Source of the DNA: Streptomyces sp. NBC_01341
Lineage (GTDB): Bacteria > Actinomycetota > Actinomycetes > Streptomycetales > Streptomycetaceae
DNA length: 64,000 nt
Direction: 5' to 3'
Assembly (NCBI RefSeq): GCF_035946055.1
Contig: NZ_CP108364.1
Span: 5,332,001-5,396,000 of the forward strand
Shown: positions 46,886-55,872 of the stretch, piece by piece
Numbering within the stretch: position 1 is the first letter of the stretch
Layout: each line of letters opens with the position of its first letter
Translations under genes and position numbers: made by a program
Notes under the pieces: generated by a model
Database searches by the model: none
What the model was told of the DNA's origin: nothing
Seen by the model: the letters and a program-made list of their open reading frames with translations, nothing else

Positions 46886-47086
46886 CTAGGAACGGTGGTC
46901 GGCCACAGCCTTCAGCACGTGCTCCGCCTCGACCCGGTCCTGGGCCCTGCGGCGGTCCTCGAGGACCGCCGTCCAGGCGTTCCTGCGGGCGGTGCGCTGG
47001 CCGCTGCTCATGAGCAGCGACTCGACGGCGCGGAGTGCGGTGGTGACGGACGGGATGGTGTTGGCTCGTACCGGCGCGGCGTGCAT
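46886..47086 (-). CDS. Small charged helical protein of unknown function
   Basis: A 66-residue protein, MHAAPVRANTIPSVTTALRA followed by a long charged helix (QRTARRNAWTAVLEDRRRAQ and RVEAEHVLKAVADHRS). No domain name is assigned; short proteins like it appear at this position in other Streptomyces (from memory). The ATG with GGGGAACG upstream is chosen over a longer frame that reads through a non-coding-looking region. It lies 30 bp upstream of the DUF4191 gene on the same strand. Confidence 0.65.
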   Translation of the reverse strand: MHAAPVRANTIPSVTTALRAVESLLMSSGQRTARRNAWTAVLEDRRRAQDRVEAEHVLKAVADHRS

Positions 47087-47356
47087 CGTGGACGTTCCCC
47101 CTCGGAGCGGATGCGCGCACCCGGCGCGCACTGAGTAGCGGGAAGCAATGACGGCGGTGGCCGTGGAAGCCACCGCGTATGTACCTAGGGTCACTGCTCG
47201 GTGTTACCAGTGCATGACCGGTCGGTCAAACACCAATGAACCTCTGATTTCGGCGCCGCGCACGTCGACGCGGCCCATACGGGCCCCCGACCTGCGGGGG
47301 ACGCACGGACCGCGTCGTCGCGGCTATTACTGTTCAGTAATTACTTGTGCGCCGAT

Positions 47357-48325
47357 TCACACGGAGGGTGTGGCCGCGGTGGCGGCACTGCGGCGCTCGA
47401 TCGCCTGCTGGAAGAGGCGTCCGGCGCGGTAGGACGAACGCACCAGCGGACCCGACATGACGCCGGAGTAACCGATCGCGTCGGCCTCGTCCTTGAGCTC
47501 CACGAACTCGTGCGGCTTCACCCAGCGCTCGACCGGGTGGTGCCGGACGGAGGGCCGGAGGTACTGCGTAATCGTGATGAGCTCGCAACCCGCGTCGTAC
47601 AGGTCCTGGAGCGCCTCGCTGACTTCCTCGCGGGTCTCGCCCATGCCGAGGATCAGGTTGGACTTGGTCACCAGACCGGCCTCGCGGGCCCGCGTGATGA
47701 CTTCCAGGGAACGCTCGTAACGGAAGCCGGGGCGGATGCGCTTGAAGATCCGCGGCACCGTCTCCACGTTGTGCGCGAGCACCTCCGGGCGCGAGGAGAA
47801 GACCTCGGCCAGCTGCTCCGGCTCGGCGTTGAAGTCGGGGATCAGCAGCTCGACCTTGGTCGCGCCCGCCTCCCGCTCCGCCGTCAGCCCGTGGATCTGG
47901 CGCACGGTCTCCGCGTACAGCCAGGCACCGCCGTCCTCCAGGTCGTCGCGGGCGACGCCGGTGATGGTGGCGTAGTTCAGGTCCATCGTGACCACGGACT
48001 CGCCCACGCGGCGGGGCTCGTCACGGTCGAGGGCCTGCGGCTTCCCCGTGTCGATCTGGCAGAAGTCGCAGCGCCTCGTGCACTGGTCCCCGCCGATGAG
48101 GAAGGTGGCCTCGCGGTCCTCCCAGCATTCGAAGATGTTCGGGCAGCCGGCCTCCTGGCACACCGTGTGCAGTCCCTCGCTCTTCACGAGTTTCTGCAGC
48201 TGGTTGTACTCGGGGCCCATCTTCGCCCGGGTCTTGATCCACTCGGGCTTGCGCTCGATGGGGGTCTGGCTGTTCCGGACCTCGAGGCGCAGCATCTTGC
48301 GCCCGTCGGGTGCGACAGCGGACAC
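47357..48325 (-). CDS. lipA: Lipoyl synthase
   Basis: A 322-residue radical-SAM enzyme that inserts two sulfurs into octanoyl groups on E2 subunits and GcvH. Both iron-sulfur cluster motifs are visible: the auxiliary cluster [12 protein letters not shown] (CX4CX5C) and the radical-SAM cluster CTRRCDFCQ (CX3CX2C). A conserved RSSYRAG segment near the C-terminus supplies the serine ligand. The GTG ([11 protein letters not shown]) has a GGGGAG ribosome binding site and matches the start of known relatives. It lies 135 bp downstream of lipB, which supplies its substrate. Confidence 0.97.
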   Translation of the reverse strand: MSAVAPDGRKMLRLEVRNSQTPIERKPEWIKTRAKMGPEYNQLQKLVKSEGLHTVCQEAGCPNIFECWEDREATFLIGGDQCTRRCDFCQIDTGKPQALDRDEPRRVGESVVTMDLNYATITGVARDDLEDGGAWLYAETVRQIHGLTAEREAGATKVELLIPDFNAEPEQLAEVFSSRPEVLAHNVETVPRIFKRIRPGFRYERSLEVITRAREAGLVTKSNLILGMGETREEVSEALQDLYDAGCELITITQYLRPSVRHHPVERWVKPHEFVELKDEADAIGYSGVMSGPLVRSSYRAGRLFQQAIERRSAATAATPSV

Positions 48326-48460
48326 TCCGGCACTCCCCTTAGCTCTCACTGCATTGGAATCTTCGGTAAACACCAGGGTACGCCCGTGGTTAGAACGGTC
48401 TTACGTCTGCCCAACCTGTGGCCGAGAGGCCCTATTCCCGGCGGGCCTGTGGGAACCGTC

Positions 48461-49273
48461 TCAGGCGGGCGTGACGGCGGTCTCCGGGGTGCCGACGACG
48501 CGCGGCGCGGGCTCCGCGTTCTCCAGGATCTCCCGCAGGTGCCTCTCGGCGACCGGCAGGACGTCGTCGATCGTGATCTCGCGGCCCAGTTCGCTGCTGA
48601 GCGAGGTCACCCCCGCGTCCCGGATACCGCACGGCACGATCCGGTCGAAGGACGTGTTGTCCGGGTTCACGTTCAGCGAGAAGCCGTGCATGGTCACGCC
48701 CTTGGCGACCCTGATACCGATCGCCGCGAGCTTGCGGTCCTCCCGGCGCTGGCCGGCGTTGGACGGCGCGTACTCGGGGCCGTTCAGCCGGGGATCGAAC
48801 TCCTCGTCGTGCAGCCGGGGGTCGAAGTCCAGCGAGAGCCCGCCGAGGGCCGGGCGGTCCTCGACCGGATCGCCGAGCACCCAGACACCGCTGCGGCCCT
48901 CCACCCGGCTGGTCTCCACGCCGAACTCGGCGGCCGTGCGGATCAGCGCGTCCTCCAGGCGGCGCACGTGGGCGACCACGTCCACCGGGCGCGGCAGCTT
49001 CAGGATCGGGTAGCCGATGAGCTGCCCGGGGCCGTGCCAGGTGATCTTCCCGCCGCGGTCGACATCGATGACGGGCGTACCGTCCAGCGGGCGCTCGCTC
49101 TCCGTCGTGCGCCGGCCCGCCGTGTAGACGGACGGGTGCTCGAGGAGCAGGCAGGTGTCGGGGACGGTGTCCTCGAACCGTGCGGCGTGCACCTCGCGCT
49201 GCCTCTGCCAGGCCTCCTGGTAGTCGACGGCCTCCTCGCCGAATCCCAGACGGACGAACCGCAGCTCACTCAC
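48461..49273 (-). CDS. lipB: Octanoyl-[acyl-carrier-protein]:protein N-octanoyltransferase
   Basis: A 270-residue LipB, which moves octanoate from acyl-carrier protein to lipoyl domains for LipA to sulfurate. Motifs are [47 protein letters not shown] (with the active lysine) and the catalytic cysteine in [13 protein letters not shown]. It starts at a GTG with GGGAGG upstream. A ~25-residue insert ([20 protein letters not shown]) lies between conserved blocks, as in other Streptomyces LipB. Its products are used by the E2 subunit encoded at 59.6-61.4 kb. Confidence 0.96.
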   Translation of the reverse strand: MSELRFVRLGFGEEAVDYQEAWQRQREVHAARFEDTVPDTCLLLEHPSVYTAGRRTTESERPLDGTPVIDVDRGGKITWHGPGQLIGYPILKLPRPVDVVAHVRRLEDALIRTAAEFGVETSRVEGRSGVWVLGDPVEDRPALGGLSLDFDPRLHDEEFDPRLNGPEYAPSNAGQRREDRKLAAIGIRVAKGVTMHGFSLNVNPDNTSFDRIVPCGIRDAGVTSLSSELGREITIDDVLPVAERHLREILENAEPAPRVVGTPETAVTPA

Positions 49274-49587
49274 TCGGGTGCCTCCCTACTCGCGGTGCCG
49301 CAGGGCCGGGGGGTGTCCCCGGAACCACGTCACCATGCACTGATGTGCGCCCCCAGCCACTGTACGACCGGCGCCGGATGCCGGATCCGGCAGGCCGTAC
49401 GCGGTCGAATCCGTCAGCGATCCGGGCAATCCTCACACGATCGGATGAACGTGGAGCGAAGGGTGCTGGGACCGCGGCCGAGGCGGCTAAATTCGCGCCG
49501 TTCCATAACGGGCTCGCCCGCTCCCACTCGCGGGGGAGCCCGGGAGGGCCGCCCGCCCGGGCTCGATGGCAGGAGACCTTTCAGCTG

Positions 49588-51168
49588 ATGTCGGAACGAC
49601 CGCCCCAGCGCACCCCGAACCGGCGCCTCGCCGCCCTCATCGCGGAGGCCGGGTTCTCCCATGCCGGGCTGGCCCGCCGGGTGGACCAGCTCGGCCTCGA
49701 ACACGGGCTCGACCTGCGATACGACAAGACCTCGGTGACCCGCTGGCTGCGCGGTCAGCAGCCCCGGGGCACCACCCCCGCACTGATCGCCGAGGTCTTC
49801 ACCCGGCGCCTCGGACGCCGGCTCTCGGCACAGGATCTGGGCCTGGACGCGTGCGCACCCGTCTACGCGGGCCTGGAGTTCGCGGCGACACCCGCGGAGG
49901 CGGTCGACATCGTCAGCGGTCTGTGGCGCAAGGACTCGGGCAGTCACGCCGAGCTGCGCAAGATCGCCTTCACCCCGGCCGGACTCGTCGTCCCCAGCCG
50001 GGACTGGCTGATCGGGCGCGCCGACGAATGGGTCGGCCGCGGCGGGACAGCGGACCGGGCGGGCGGGACACCCTCGACGGCCGCCCCGCGCACGACCGCC
50101 GAGGCCCGCGCCCCGCAAGGGCTCCACCAGGCGAACGGGAGCGGCGTCCCGCAGGCACCCGGGCTGCCGCACGGAGCCCGTGACCCCGGGCTCCCACGCC
50201 CTCCCGCGCCCGCGGCGCCGCCCCTCGGCGTCCCGCGCCAGCGGCAGACCGAGCGGGGTGCGGGCCTGCGGGTCGGCAGCGGCGACGTCGCCGCGCTGCG
50301 CTCGGTGGGCGAGCTCTTCCGCACCCTGGACAACGCCTACGGCGGTGGCCACGCCCGGCAGGCCCTCGTCCGGTACCTGGAGCACGAGGCCGAGCCCATG
50401 CTCCGCGGGAGCTACGGCGAGGCCATGGGCAGGCGGCTGTTCTCCGCCGCGGCCGATCTGACCAGGCTGGCGGGCTGGACCTCGTACGACATCGCGGCGC
50501 ACGGTCTCGCCCAGCGCTACTTCGTGCAGGCGCTGCGCCTCGCCCAGGCGGCCGGTGACCGGGCGTACGGTGCCTTCGTCCTGATCACGATGAGCCGCCA
50601 GGCCGTCTATCTCGGGCACGGCAGGGAGGCCATCCAGCTCGCCCGGGTCGCCCAGCAGGGCATCGGCTCCGCCGCGCCGCAGATCGTCATGGCGCTGCTG
50701 CACGCGGTGGAGGCCCGCGGGCACGGCGTCCTGGGGGAGAGCAGGGCCTGCGTCGCCGCCCTCGTCCGGTCGGAACGCGCGTTGCAGGGCGCCAGGCCCG
50801 GGGACGACGTGCCGCACTGGGCGCGCTTCTTCGACGAGGCCCAGCTCGCCGACGAGTTCGGCCACTGCCACCGAGATCTGCAGCAGTACCGGGTGGCCGC
50901 ACAGCACGCCGAGCGGTCGCTCCAGCTGCGGGCGCCCGCCTTCGCCCGGAGCAGGCTGTTCTGCCGCGTGGTACTGGCCTCGGCGCGCCTCGGGCTCGGC
51001 GAACTGGACCAGGCATGCCTGCTGGGTGCCGAGGCGGCCCAACAGGCGGCCGAGATGCGGTCGGTGCGCGCGACGGAGTACGTCCGGGACTTCGAACGGC
51101 GCCTCGAGCCCTACCGCGACGCCGTCGCCGTGCGGGGTTACCGCGACCGGGTCGCCGCCCTCGGCTGA
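49588..51168 (+). CDS. NsdA-like regulatory protein with N-terminal DNA-binding segment and TPR-like helices
   Basis: A 526-residue regulator. The N-terminal ~60 residues (NRRLAALIAEAGFSHAGLAR, then TSVTRWLRGQQP) look like a helix-turn-helix. A Pro/Gly-rich linker follows at about 150-225. The C-terminal half is helical with tetratricopeptide-like repeats (YFVQALRLAQAAGDRAYGAF, LGHGREAIQLARVAQ). The layout matches the Streptomyces family that includes NsdA, a negative regulator of sporulation and antibiotics, but this may be a paralogue. The ATG has an AGGAG at slightly long spacing. The stop is 7 bp from that of the converging FAD enzyme. Confidence 0.8.
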   Translation: MSERPPQRTPNRRLAALIAEAGFSHAGLARRVDQLGLEHGLDLRYDKTSVTRWLRGQQPRGTTPALIAEVFTRRLGRRLSAQDLGLDACAPVYAGLEFAATPAEAVDIVSGLWRKDSGSHAELRKIAFTPAGLVVPSRDWLIGRADEWVGRGGTADRAGGTPSTAAPRTTAEARAPQGLHQANGSGVPQAPGLPHGARDPGLPRPPAPAAPPLGVPRQRQTERGAGLRVGSGDVAALRSVGELFRTLDNAYGGGHARQALVRYLEHEAEPMLRGSYGEAMGRRLFSAAADLTRLAGWTSYDIAAHGLAQRYFVQALRLAQAAGDRAYGAFVLITMSRQAVYLGHGREAIQLARVAQQGIGSAAPQIVMALLHAVEARGHGVLGESRACVAALVRSERALQGARPGDDVPHWARFFDEAQLADEFGHCHRDLQQYRVAAQHAERSLQLRAPAFARSRLFCRVVLASARLGLGELDQACLLGAEAAQQAAEMRSVRATEYVRDFERRLEPYRDAVAVRGYRDRVAALG

Positions 51169-51175
51169 CCGGCGC

Positions 51176-52489
51176 CTACGCGGCCGCGGGGAGGTGTGTC
51201 CCGTCCTCGCGGGGCCGGCTCACCCCCAGGTCCGCGAGGATCGCCGAGGCCGCACGGCGGCCCGAGGCCAGGGCCCCCTGGACGCTGCTCGTGTCGCGGT
51301 GGTCGCCGCACACGTACAGTCCGGCGAGCACCCGGACGGGCCGCCGCGGATCGTGCGGCGGCACCATCGCCGGGACGGCCTCCGGGTCGTGACGGGCGGC
51401 CAGGAGCTCCCAGTCGTGCGTGGGTGTCCCGTACAGCCTGGAGAGGTGCGCGCGGACGGTACGGTCGAGGTCCGGCGGCTGCGGGCCGAGCACCGTGGAG
51501 GTGATCAGGACGCGGCCGCGCGGTGCGCGCGAGGGGTCCACCTCGCTCATCACCGCCGTGTGGGCGACCGGACCCGACCGGTCCGCGTCGAGCAGGAGAC
51601 GGGCCCCGGTCGACGGCGCTTTGGGTGCTGTGTGGTGGAGCACCGTCACCGGGTGGAACGCCGGTGTGCGCAGGCCCGGCAGCAGTTCGGCGGCGGCGCC
51701 CGCACCGGTCGCCAGCAGCAGTGACCGGCAGCCGAGCTCGCCGTGCTCCTTGGTGCGTACGGAGGTGATGCCGGCGGCCGTCACGTGCACCCCGGTGCGT
51801 ACGGTCCCGGGCGGCAGCGCGGCCGCCAGCAGTTCGGGCAGGGCCGAGGACCCGCCCGAGGGCACGCAGAGCCGGCCGCGGGCGTAGTCGCGGAGGGCGA
51901 GTTCGGCGCAGCGGCTCGACGTGGTCAGCTCCGGGTCGCAGAGCAGCGCCGAGAGCAGCGGCCGGAGGAACCCGTCGACGGTGCGGGGCGAGAGGCCGCG
52001 CGCCGCCGGTGCCGCGAGCGCGGGCCTGTCGGGCCGGGCGGTGATGCGGGACTCGGGGGTGGTGGCGAGTCGTGCCAGCCAGGCGCCGAGGCGGGCCTGG
52101 TCGATCGCTCCTCCCAGGGGCGCGCTGGGGGCGCTCGATCGGGAGCGCACTGCGCGGAGTGCGCCCCGCGCGCTCCGTATGTCGCCGGCGCGGTACTGTC
52201 GCCCCCCGCTGTGGACGAGTACCCCGGGTGCGAACTCCCGCAGGACCAGGGCCTCGAGCCCCGGAGCGCCGGTGAGATCCGGATACGCCGTGTTGAGCAA
52301 CGGGCCCGGACCGTCGAGCCGGAAGCCGTCGACCTCGCGGGTGGCCATCCGGCCCCCCACCTCCTCGGCGGCCTCCAGGACACTGACGTCCACTCCCGCG
52401 CCGATGAGCTGGTGAGCCGCCGACAGGCCGGCGATACCCGCCCCGATGATGACCACATCCGCGTGGTCTGCTGTGTGTGCCGTGAGCAC
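51176..52489 (-). CDS. FAD-dependent amine oxidase/protoporphyrinogen oxidase-like enzyme
   Basis: A 437-residue flavoprotein. The N-terminal dinucleotide-binding motif VVIIGAGIAGLSAAHQLIGA is followed by the second FAD motif EEVGGRMAT, and the C-terminal FAD-contact segment reads AGLYVCGDHRDTSSVQGALA. This layout is that of the flavin-containing amine oxidase/phytoene desaturase superfamily; the substrate is not evident. The GTG start follows GGGGAGGGG. A carotenoid or amine role is possible but no pathway partners are near. Confidence 0.85.
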   Translation of the reverse strand: MLTAHTADHADVVIIGAGIAGLSAAHQLIGAGVDVSVLEAAEEVGGRMATREVDGFRLDGPGPLLNTAYPDLTGAPGLEALVLREFAPGVLVHSGGRQYRAGDIRSARGALRAVRSRSSAPSAPLGGAIDQARLGAWLARLATTPESRITARPDRPALAAPAARGLSPRTVDGFLRPLLSALLCDPELTTSSRCAELALRDYARGRLCVPSGGSSALPELLAAALPPGTVRTGVHVTAAGITSVRTKEHGELGCRSLLLATGAGAAAELLPGLRTPAFHPVTVLHHTAPKAPSTGARLLLDADRSGPVAHTAVMSEVDPSRAPRGRVLITSTVLGPQPPDLDRTVRAHLSRLYGTPTHDWELLAARHDPEAVPAMVPPHDPRRPVRVLAGLYVCGDHRDTSSVQGALASGRRAASAILADLGVSRPREDGTHLPAAA

Positions 52490-52676
52490 GTGCCCCTCCC
52501 CGATTCGGTGCGAATGCTGGGGGGCTATTTCCCCCAACGCGGCCCCGGAATGCCGGAGTTCGGGTCGAGGCTAGGCGGATGGCCGATACGGGCGCAGTCG
52601 CGCGCACCCAGGGCACCGGTGCACGGGGTCGCACGGCGGCCGCACGGGCGGGCCGACCCGGCCCGGGTCGGGCCGG

Positions 52677-53576
52677 TCAGCGCAGCGCGGCGCGGATGGC
52701 TTCGTCGATACCGGGGAACGCGAAGGCGAAGCCCGAGTCGAGGAGCCGGCCGGGCAGCACCCGCTGACTGCCCAGGACGTCCTCGGAGAACTCGCCGAGC
52801 GCGATCTTCAGAGCCGGCGCCGGGGCGGTGAACAGGGTCGGGCGCTTCAGTACCCGACCCATCGCGGCCGTCACCTGCGCGTTCGTGACGGGGGAGGGGG
52901 CGGTCAGGTTCACCGGCCCCGACAGGCTCTCCGTGTCCAGGATGTGCCGCAGCGCAGCGACGTGGTCGTGCAGCGCGATGAAGCTCCAGTACTGCCGGCC
53001 GCTGCCGAGGCGCCCGCCGAGCCCCGACTTGAACAGCGGGAAGAGCCGGCCCCAGGCGCCGCCCTCCTTGGCGACGACCAGACCGGTCCTGGCGTGGACC
53101 GTGCGGACACCGGCCTCCTCGGCCGGCGCCGTGGCCTCCTCCCACTCCACGCACACGGACGGCAGGAAACCGTCGCCGGGCGGGGCGCTCTCGTCGACCG
53201 CGCGGTCCCCGGTGTCGCCGTAGTAGCCGATGGCGGACCCGGACAGCAGTACCTTCGGCGGTGTGTCGAGAGAGGCGACGGCCTCGGCGACGGCGGTCGT
53301 CCCCAGCACCCGGCTGTCCCGGATCTCCCGCTTGTACGCGTCGGTCCACCGGTGGTCACCGACCCCGGCGCCGGCGAGGTGCACGATCGCGTCGCAGCCG
53401 ACCAGCCCCGCCACGTCCACGTACTGACGCTTCGGGTCCCACTCCACCTCGTCGCCGGTCGCGGCCGGGCGGCGCACCAGACGCACCACCTCGTGCCCGT
53501 CGGCGCGCAGCGAGCGCACGAGCGCCGCTCCGATGAGGCCTGTCGATCCGGTGACGGCGATTCGGGAACGCAGCAT
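52677..53576 (-). CDS. TIGR01777-family epimerase (YfcH/SulA-like)
   Basis: A 299-residue SDR-family protein with the N-terminal nucleotide motif VTGSTGLIGAALVRSL, the YxxxK-type region around GSAIGYYGDTGDRAVDE, the block RTGLVVAKEGGAWGRL and the C-terminal DUF1731 part (LKRPTLFTAPAPALKIALGE, then GSQRVLP). The family is widespread (YfcH in E. coli), with unknown physiological substrate. The start is placed at MLRSRIAVTGS; an ATG three codons earlier is nearly equivalent. Confidence 0.92.
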   Translation of the reverse strand: MLRSRIAVTGSTGLIGAALVRSLRADGHEVVRLVRRPAATGDEVEWDPKRQYVDVAGLVGCDAIVHLAGAGVGDHRWTDAYKREIRDSRVLGTTAVAEAVASLDTPPKVLLSGSAIGYYGDTGDRAVDESAPPGDGFLPSVCVEWEEATAPAEEAGVRTVHARTGLVVAKEGGAWGRLFPLFKSGLGGRLGSGRQYWSFIALHDHVAALRHILDTESLSGPVNLTAPSPVTNAQVTAAMGRVLKRPTLFTAPAPALKIALGEFSEDVLGSQRVLPGRLLDSGFAFAFPGIDEAIRAALR

Positions 53577-53671
53577 GGCGTCCATCCTGCCCCATGCGCC
53601 GCGACTCATCCGTGATGCGGGGCGCGGAACACGGATGCCGCGCGGGGCGGCCGCGTGGCACAGTGGCGCGC

Positions 53672-54196
53672 ATGGCCGCGCCGCAGATCAGCTCCCTCCG
53701 CCCCGTCCGCTTCGCCGTGCCCGAGGACGAGGCCGAGCTTGCGGAGCTCGACCGGGAGACGTGGTCGGGCCTCCACTCCGTACAGCCGAGGCCGCAGCCG
53801 CCCTACGCACCCTTCTTCGACGACCGGAACACGCCGGGGGACTTCCTGGTCGCCGACGCCGTCACCGAGGACGGGGAGAGGCCGGCGGGCTACCTCCGGC
53901 TGGGGCGCCCGACACTCCTCGCCTGCAACGCCCACGTACGCCAGATCCAGGGCCTCGCCGTCGCCGAGTGGGCGCGGCGCCACGGCATCGCACGGGCCCT
54001 CCTGCACGCCGCCTGCACGGAGGCGCGTCGGCAGGGCGCGGGGCGGCTCACCCTGCGCGTGCTCGGGCACAACAGCCCCGCTCGGGCGCTCTACGCGGCG
54101 GAGGGGTTCGCCGTCGAGGGAATACTGCCCGGGGAGTTCTACCTGCACGGCCGCTACGTCGACGACGTCCTGATGGGCCGTTCGCTCACCGCCTGA
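53672..54196 (+). CDS. GNAT-family N-acetyltransferase
   Basis: A 174-residue acetyltransferase. The acetyl-CoA-binding motif appears as the strand VRQIQGLAVAEWARRHGIAR leading into the helix ALLHAACTEARRQG, followed by TLRVLGHNSPARALYAAEGF, the usual motif B. It is closest in layout to the RimI/PhnO-like ribosomal or antibiotic acetyltransferases, but the substrate is unknown. The ATG (MAAPQISS) is chosen over a longer frame without a ribosome binding site. It is divergent from the epimerase gene. Confidence 0.85.
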   Translation: MAAPQISSLRPVRFAVPEDEAELAELDRETWSGLHSVQPRPQPPYAPFFDDRNTPGDFLVADAVTEDGERPAGYLRLGRPTLLACNAHVRQIQGLAVAEWARRHGIARALLHAACTEARRQGAGRLTLRVLGHNSPARALYAAEGFAVEGILPGEFYLHGRYVDDVLMGRSLTA

Positions 54197-54220
54197 GGGC
54201 TCCCCGGCGTGACCCCGGTG

Positions 54221-54742
54221 TCAGGCCGTCCCGAAGCGTTCCCAGAGCGCCGGGTAGCGTTCCGCGAGCACCCCGTCGTCGTCGAGGCCGAAGGGTGTGC
54301 CCTCCGGCTTCGCGGCCTGCGGCGGCAGCCCGAGGTCGGGCGCGACCACCCCGGTGAGCTGTTCGTAGGCCTCGTCGGCGGCGAAGCCGATCTCCTCGCC
54401 GTCCCCGTCGAGCTCCTCGCCGAAGTCGTCCAGCAGTTCGGCGAGGCTGTCGGGATCGTGCATCGCCCCCTCGAAGACCTCCCGGCCCTGGGCGATCAGC
54501 CAGCAGCGGAAGTAGTCGAACGCGTCGTCGCTCGCCCCGCCGAGCAGCACGGCCGCCGCGCCCCACAGGTCCCAGCGGTAAGCACGGTTGTAGCGGGCCT
54601 CGAAGTGCCGGGCGAAATCCAGCACCGAGTCGGGATCGAGCCGCACCAGCCGTTCGACGAGCAGATCGGCATGGTCCTCGGGGTCGCCCTCGGCGGCCTC
54701 GCGGGTGCTGTCGATGATCTGCCAGAACTCCGTCTCGTCCAT
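54221..54742 (-). CDS. DUF4240 protein
   Basis: A 173-residue acidic cytoplasmic protein. The N-terminal MDETEFWQIIDSTREAAEGD and the following LVERLVRLDPDSVLDFARHF, then AYRWDLWGAAAVLLGGASDD and FRCWLIAQGREVFEGAMHDP, are characteristic of DUF4240, found in actinobacterial and myxobacterial proteins of unknown role, often linked to contact-dependent or interbacterial loci. Nothing around it suggests such a system here. The ATG is at the domain start; the very long frame upstream is antisense to the WYL regulator. Confidence 0.85.
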   Translation of the reverse strand: MDETEFWQIIDSTREAAEGDPEDHADLLVERLVRLDPDSVLDFARHFEARYNRAYRWDLWGAAAVLLGGASDDAFDYFRCWLIAQGREVFEGAMHDPDSLAELLDDFGEELDGDGEEIGFAADEAYEQLTGVVAPDLGLPPQAAKPEGTPFGLDDDGVLAERYPALWERFGTA

Positions 54743-54825
54743 CACGGGTCCAGCATCTGCCCCGACGACGGGCGACGCACGCCCAGACACCGAAAAGAGG
54801 CCTTCGGCTTCACTTCCGGGGACGT

Positions 54826-55803
54826 TCAGCCATAGAGGTCGCGCAGCCGTTCGGCCGTATCGGCAAAACGTTCGCGCAGGACGGCGGGCGCGAGGACCTC
54901 TGCTTCCGGCCCGAGGGCCAGCAACTGCTCGTAGGCCACGTCGGCTGACTCGACCGGCAGGACGACCGTGCGCAGCCCGTCGGCGTCCGGGCCGTCCGCC
55001 CCGGCCAGGGCCTCCTCGGCCGCGGCCCGGTCCACGGTGTGCGGCAGCCGGCGCACACCCGCCTCCGACAGCCGCACCGTCACCTCCGTGCGCAGGATCG
55101 ACCGGGCGAACTGCGCCGCCCGCTCCTCCCAGAAGCCCGGCAGGTCGAAGTCCTCGTCCCGCTCGAAGCGGGTTCCTGACACGGCGACCGCGGTGAACCG
55201 GTCGATGCGGTACACCCGGACGTCCTCGCCCGCCCGCGCGCAGACGTACCAGACCCCGGCCTTCAGCACGAGTCCGTACGGTGCCAGCTCGCGCTCCACC
55301 TCGGCGCCGGGCTCGCGACGGTACCGCGCCCGGATGAGCCGGTCGTCCCAGACGGCCTCCGCCACGGCGGGCAGCAGCTCCGGGGTGACCGGGTCGTGGT
55401 ACCAGCCGGGGGCGTCCAGGTGGAAGCGCCGGGCCGCCGTGTGCGAGGCGTCCCGGAGCGACGGGAGGAGGGCGGCCGAGACCTTGAGCCGTGCGGCCGA
55501 CGCGGCGTCGTCGAGGCCCATCTCGCGCAGCGCGGAGGGCAGTCCGGACAGGAAGAGCGCCTCGGCCTCGTGGCGGGCCAGGCCGGTGAGGCGCGTCCGG
55601 TAGCCCCCGATGAGCCGGTAGCCGCCCGTCCGGCCGCGGTCGGCGTACACGGGCACCCCGGCCTCGGAGAGAGCCTGGGCGTCCCGGGTCACGGTGCGCT
55701 CCGACACCTCCAGCTCCCGCGCGAGTTCGGCGGCGGTCATGGAGGCGCGGGACTGCAGGAGCAGCACCATCTTGATCAGGCGGGCGGCACGCATACGGCC
55801 CAT
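54826..55803 (-). CDS. HTH/WYL-domain transcriptional regulator (YafY-type)
   Basis: A 325-residue regulator. The N-terminal HTH_11 (LIKMVLLLQSRASMTAAELA, ELEVSERTVTRDAQALSEAG) is followed by a WYL domain: the block VERELAPYGLVLKAGVWYVC (YGLV...WYV in place of the WYL triad) and RVYRIDRF. A C-terminal WCX extension ends RFADTAERLRDLYG. WYL domains sense small ligands or nucleic acids and often control DNA-damage or defence genes; no such genes are nearby. The start is one of two close ATGs with weak ribosome binding sites. Confidence 0.87.
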   Translation of the reverse strand: MGRMRAARLIKMVLLLQSRASMTAAELARELEVSERTVTRDAQALSEAGVPVYADRGRTGGYRLIGGYRTRLTGLARHEAEALFLSGLPSALREMGLDDAASAARLKVSAALLPSLRDASHTAARRFHLDAPGWYHDPVTPELLPAVAEAVWDDRLIRARYRREPGAEVERELAPYGLVLKAGVWYVCARAGEDVRVYRIDRFTAVAVSGTRFERDEDFDLPGFWEERAAQFARSILRTEVTVRLSEAGVRRLPHTVDRAAAEEALAGADGPDADGLRTVVLPVESADVAYEQLLALGPEAEVLAPAVLRERFADTAERLRDLYG

Positions 55804-55872
55804 TGTGGCGCCCGGCGGTACGACGACGGGGGCGGGCACCGGCCGAACCCGGTACCCGCCCCCGCCGAGGAC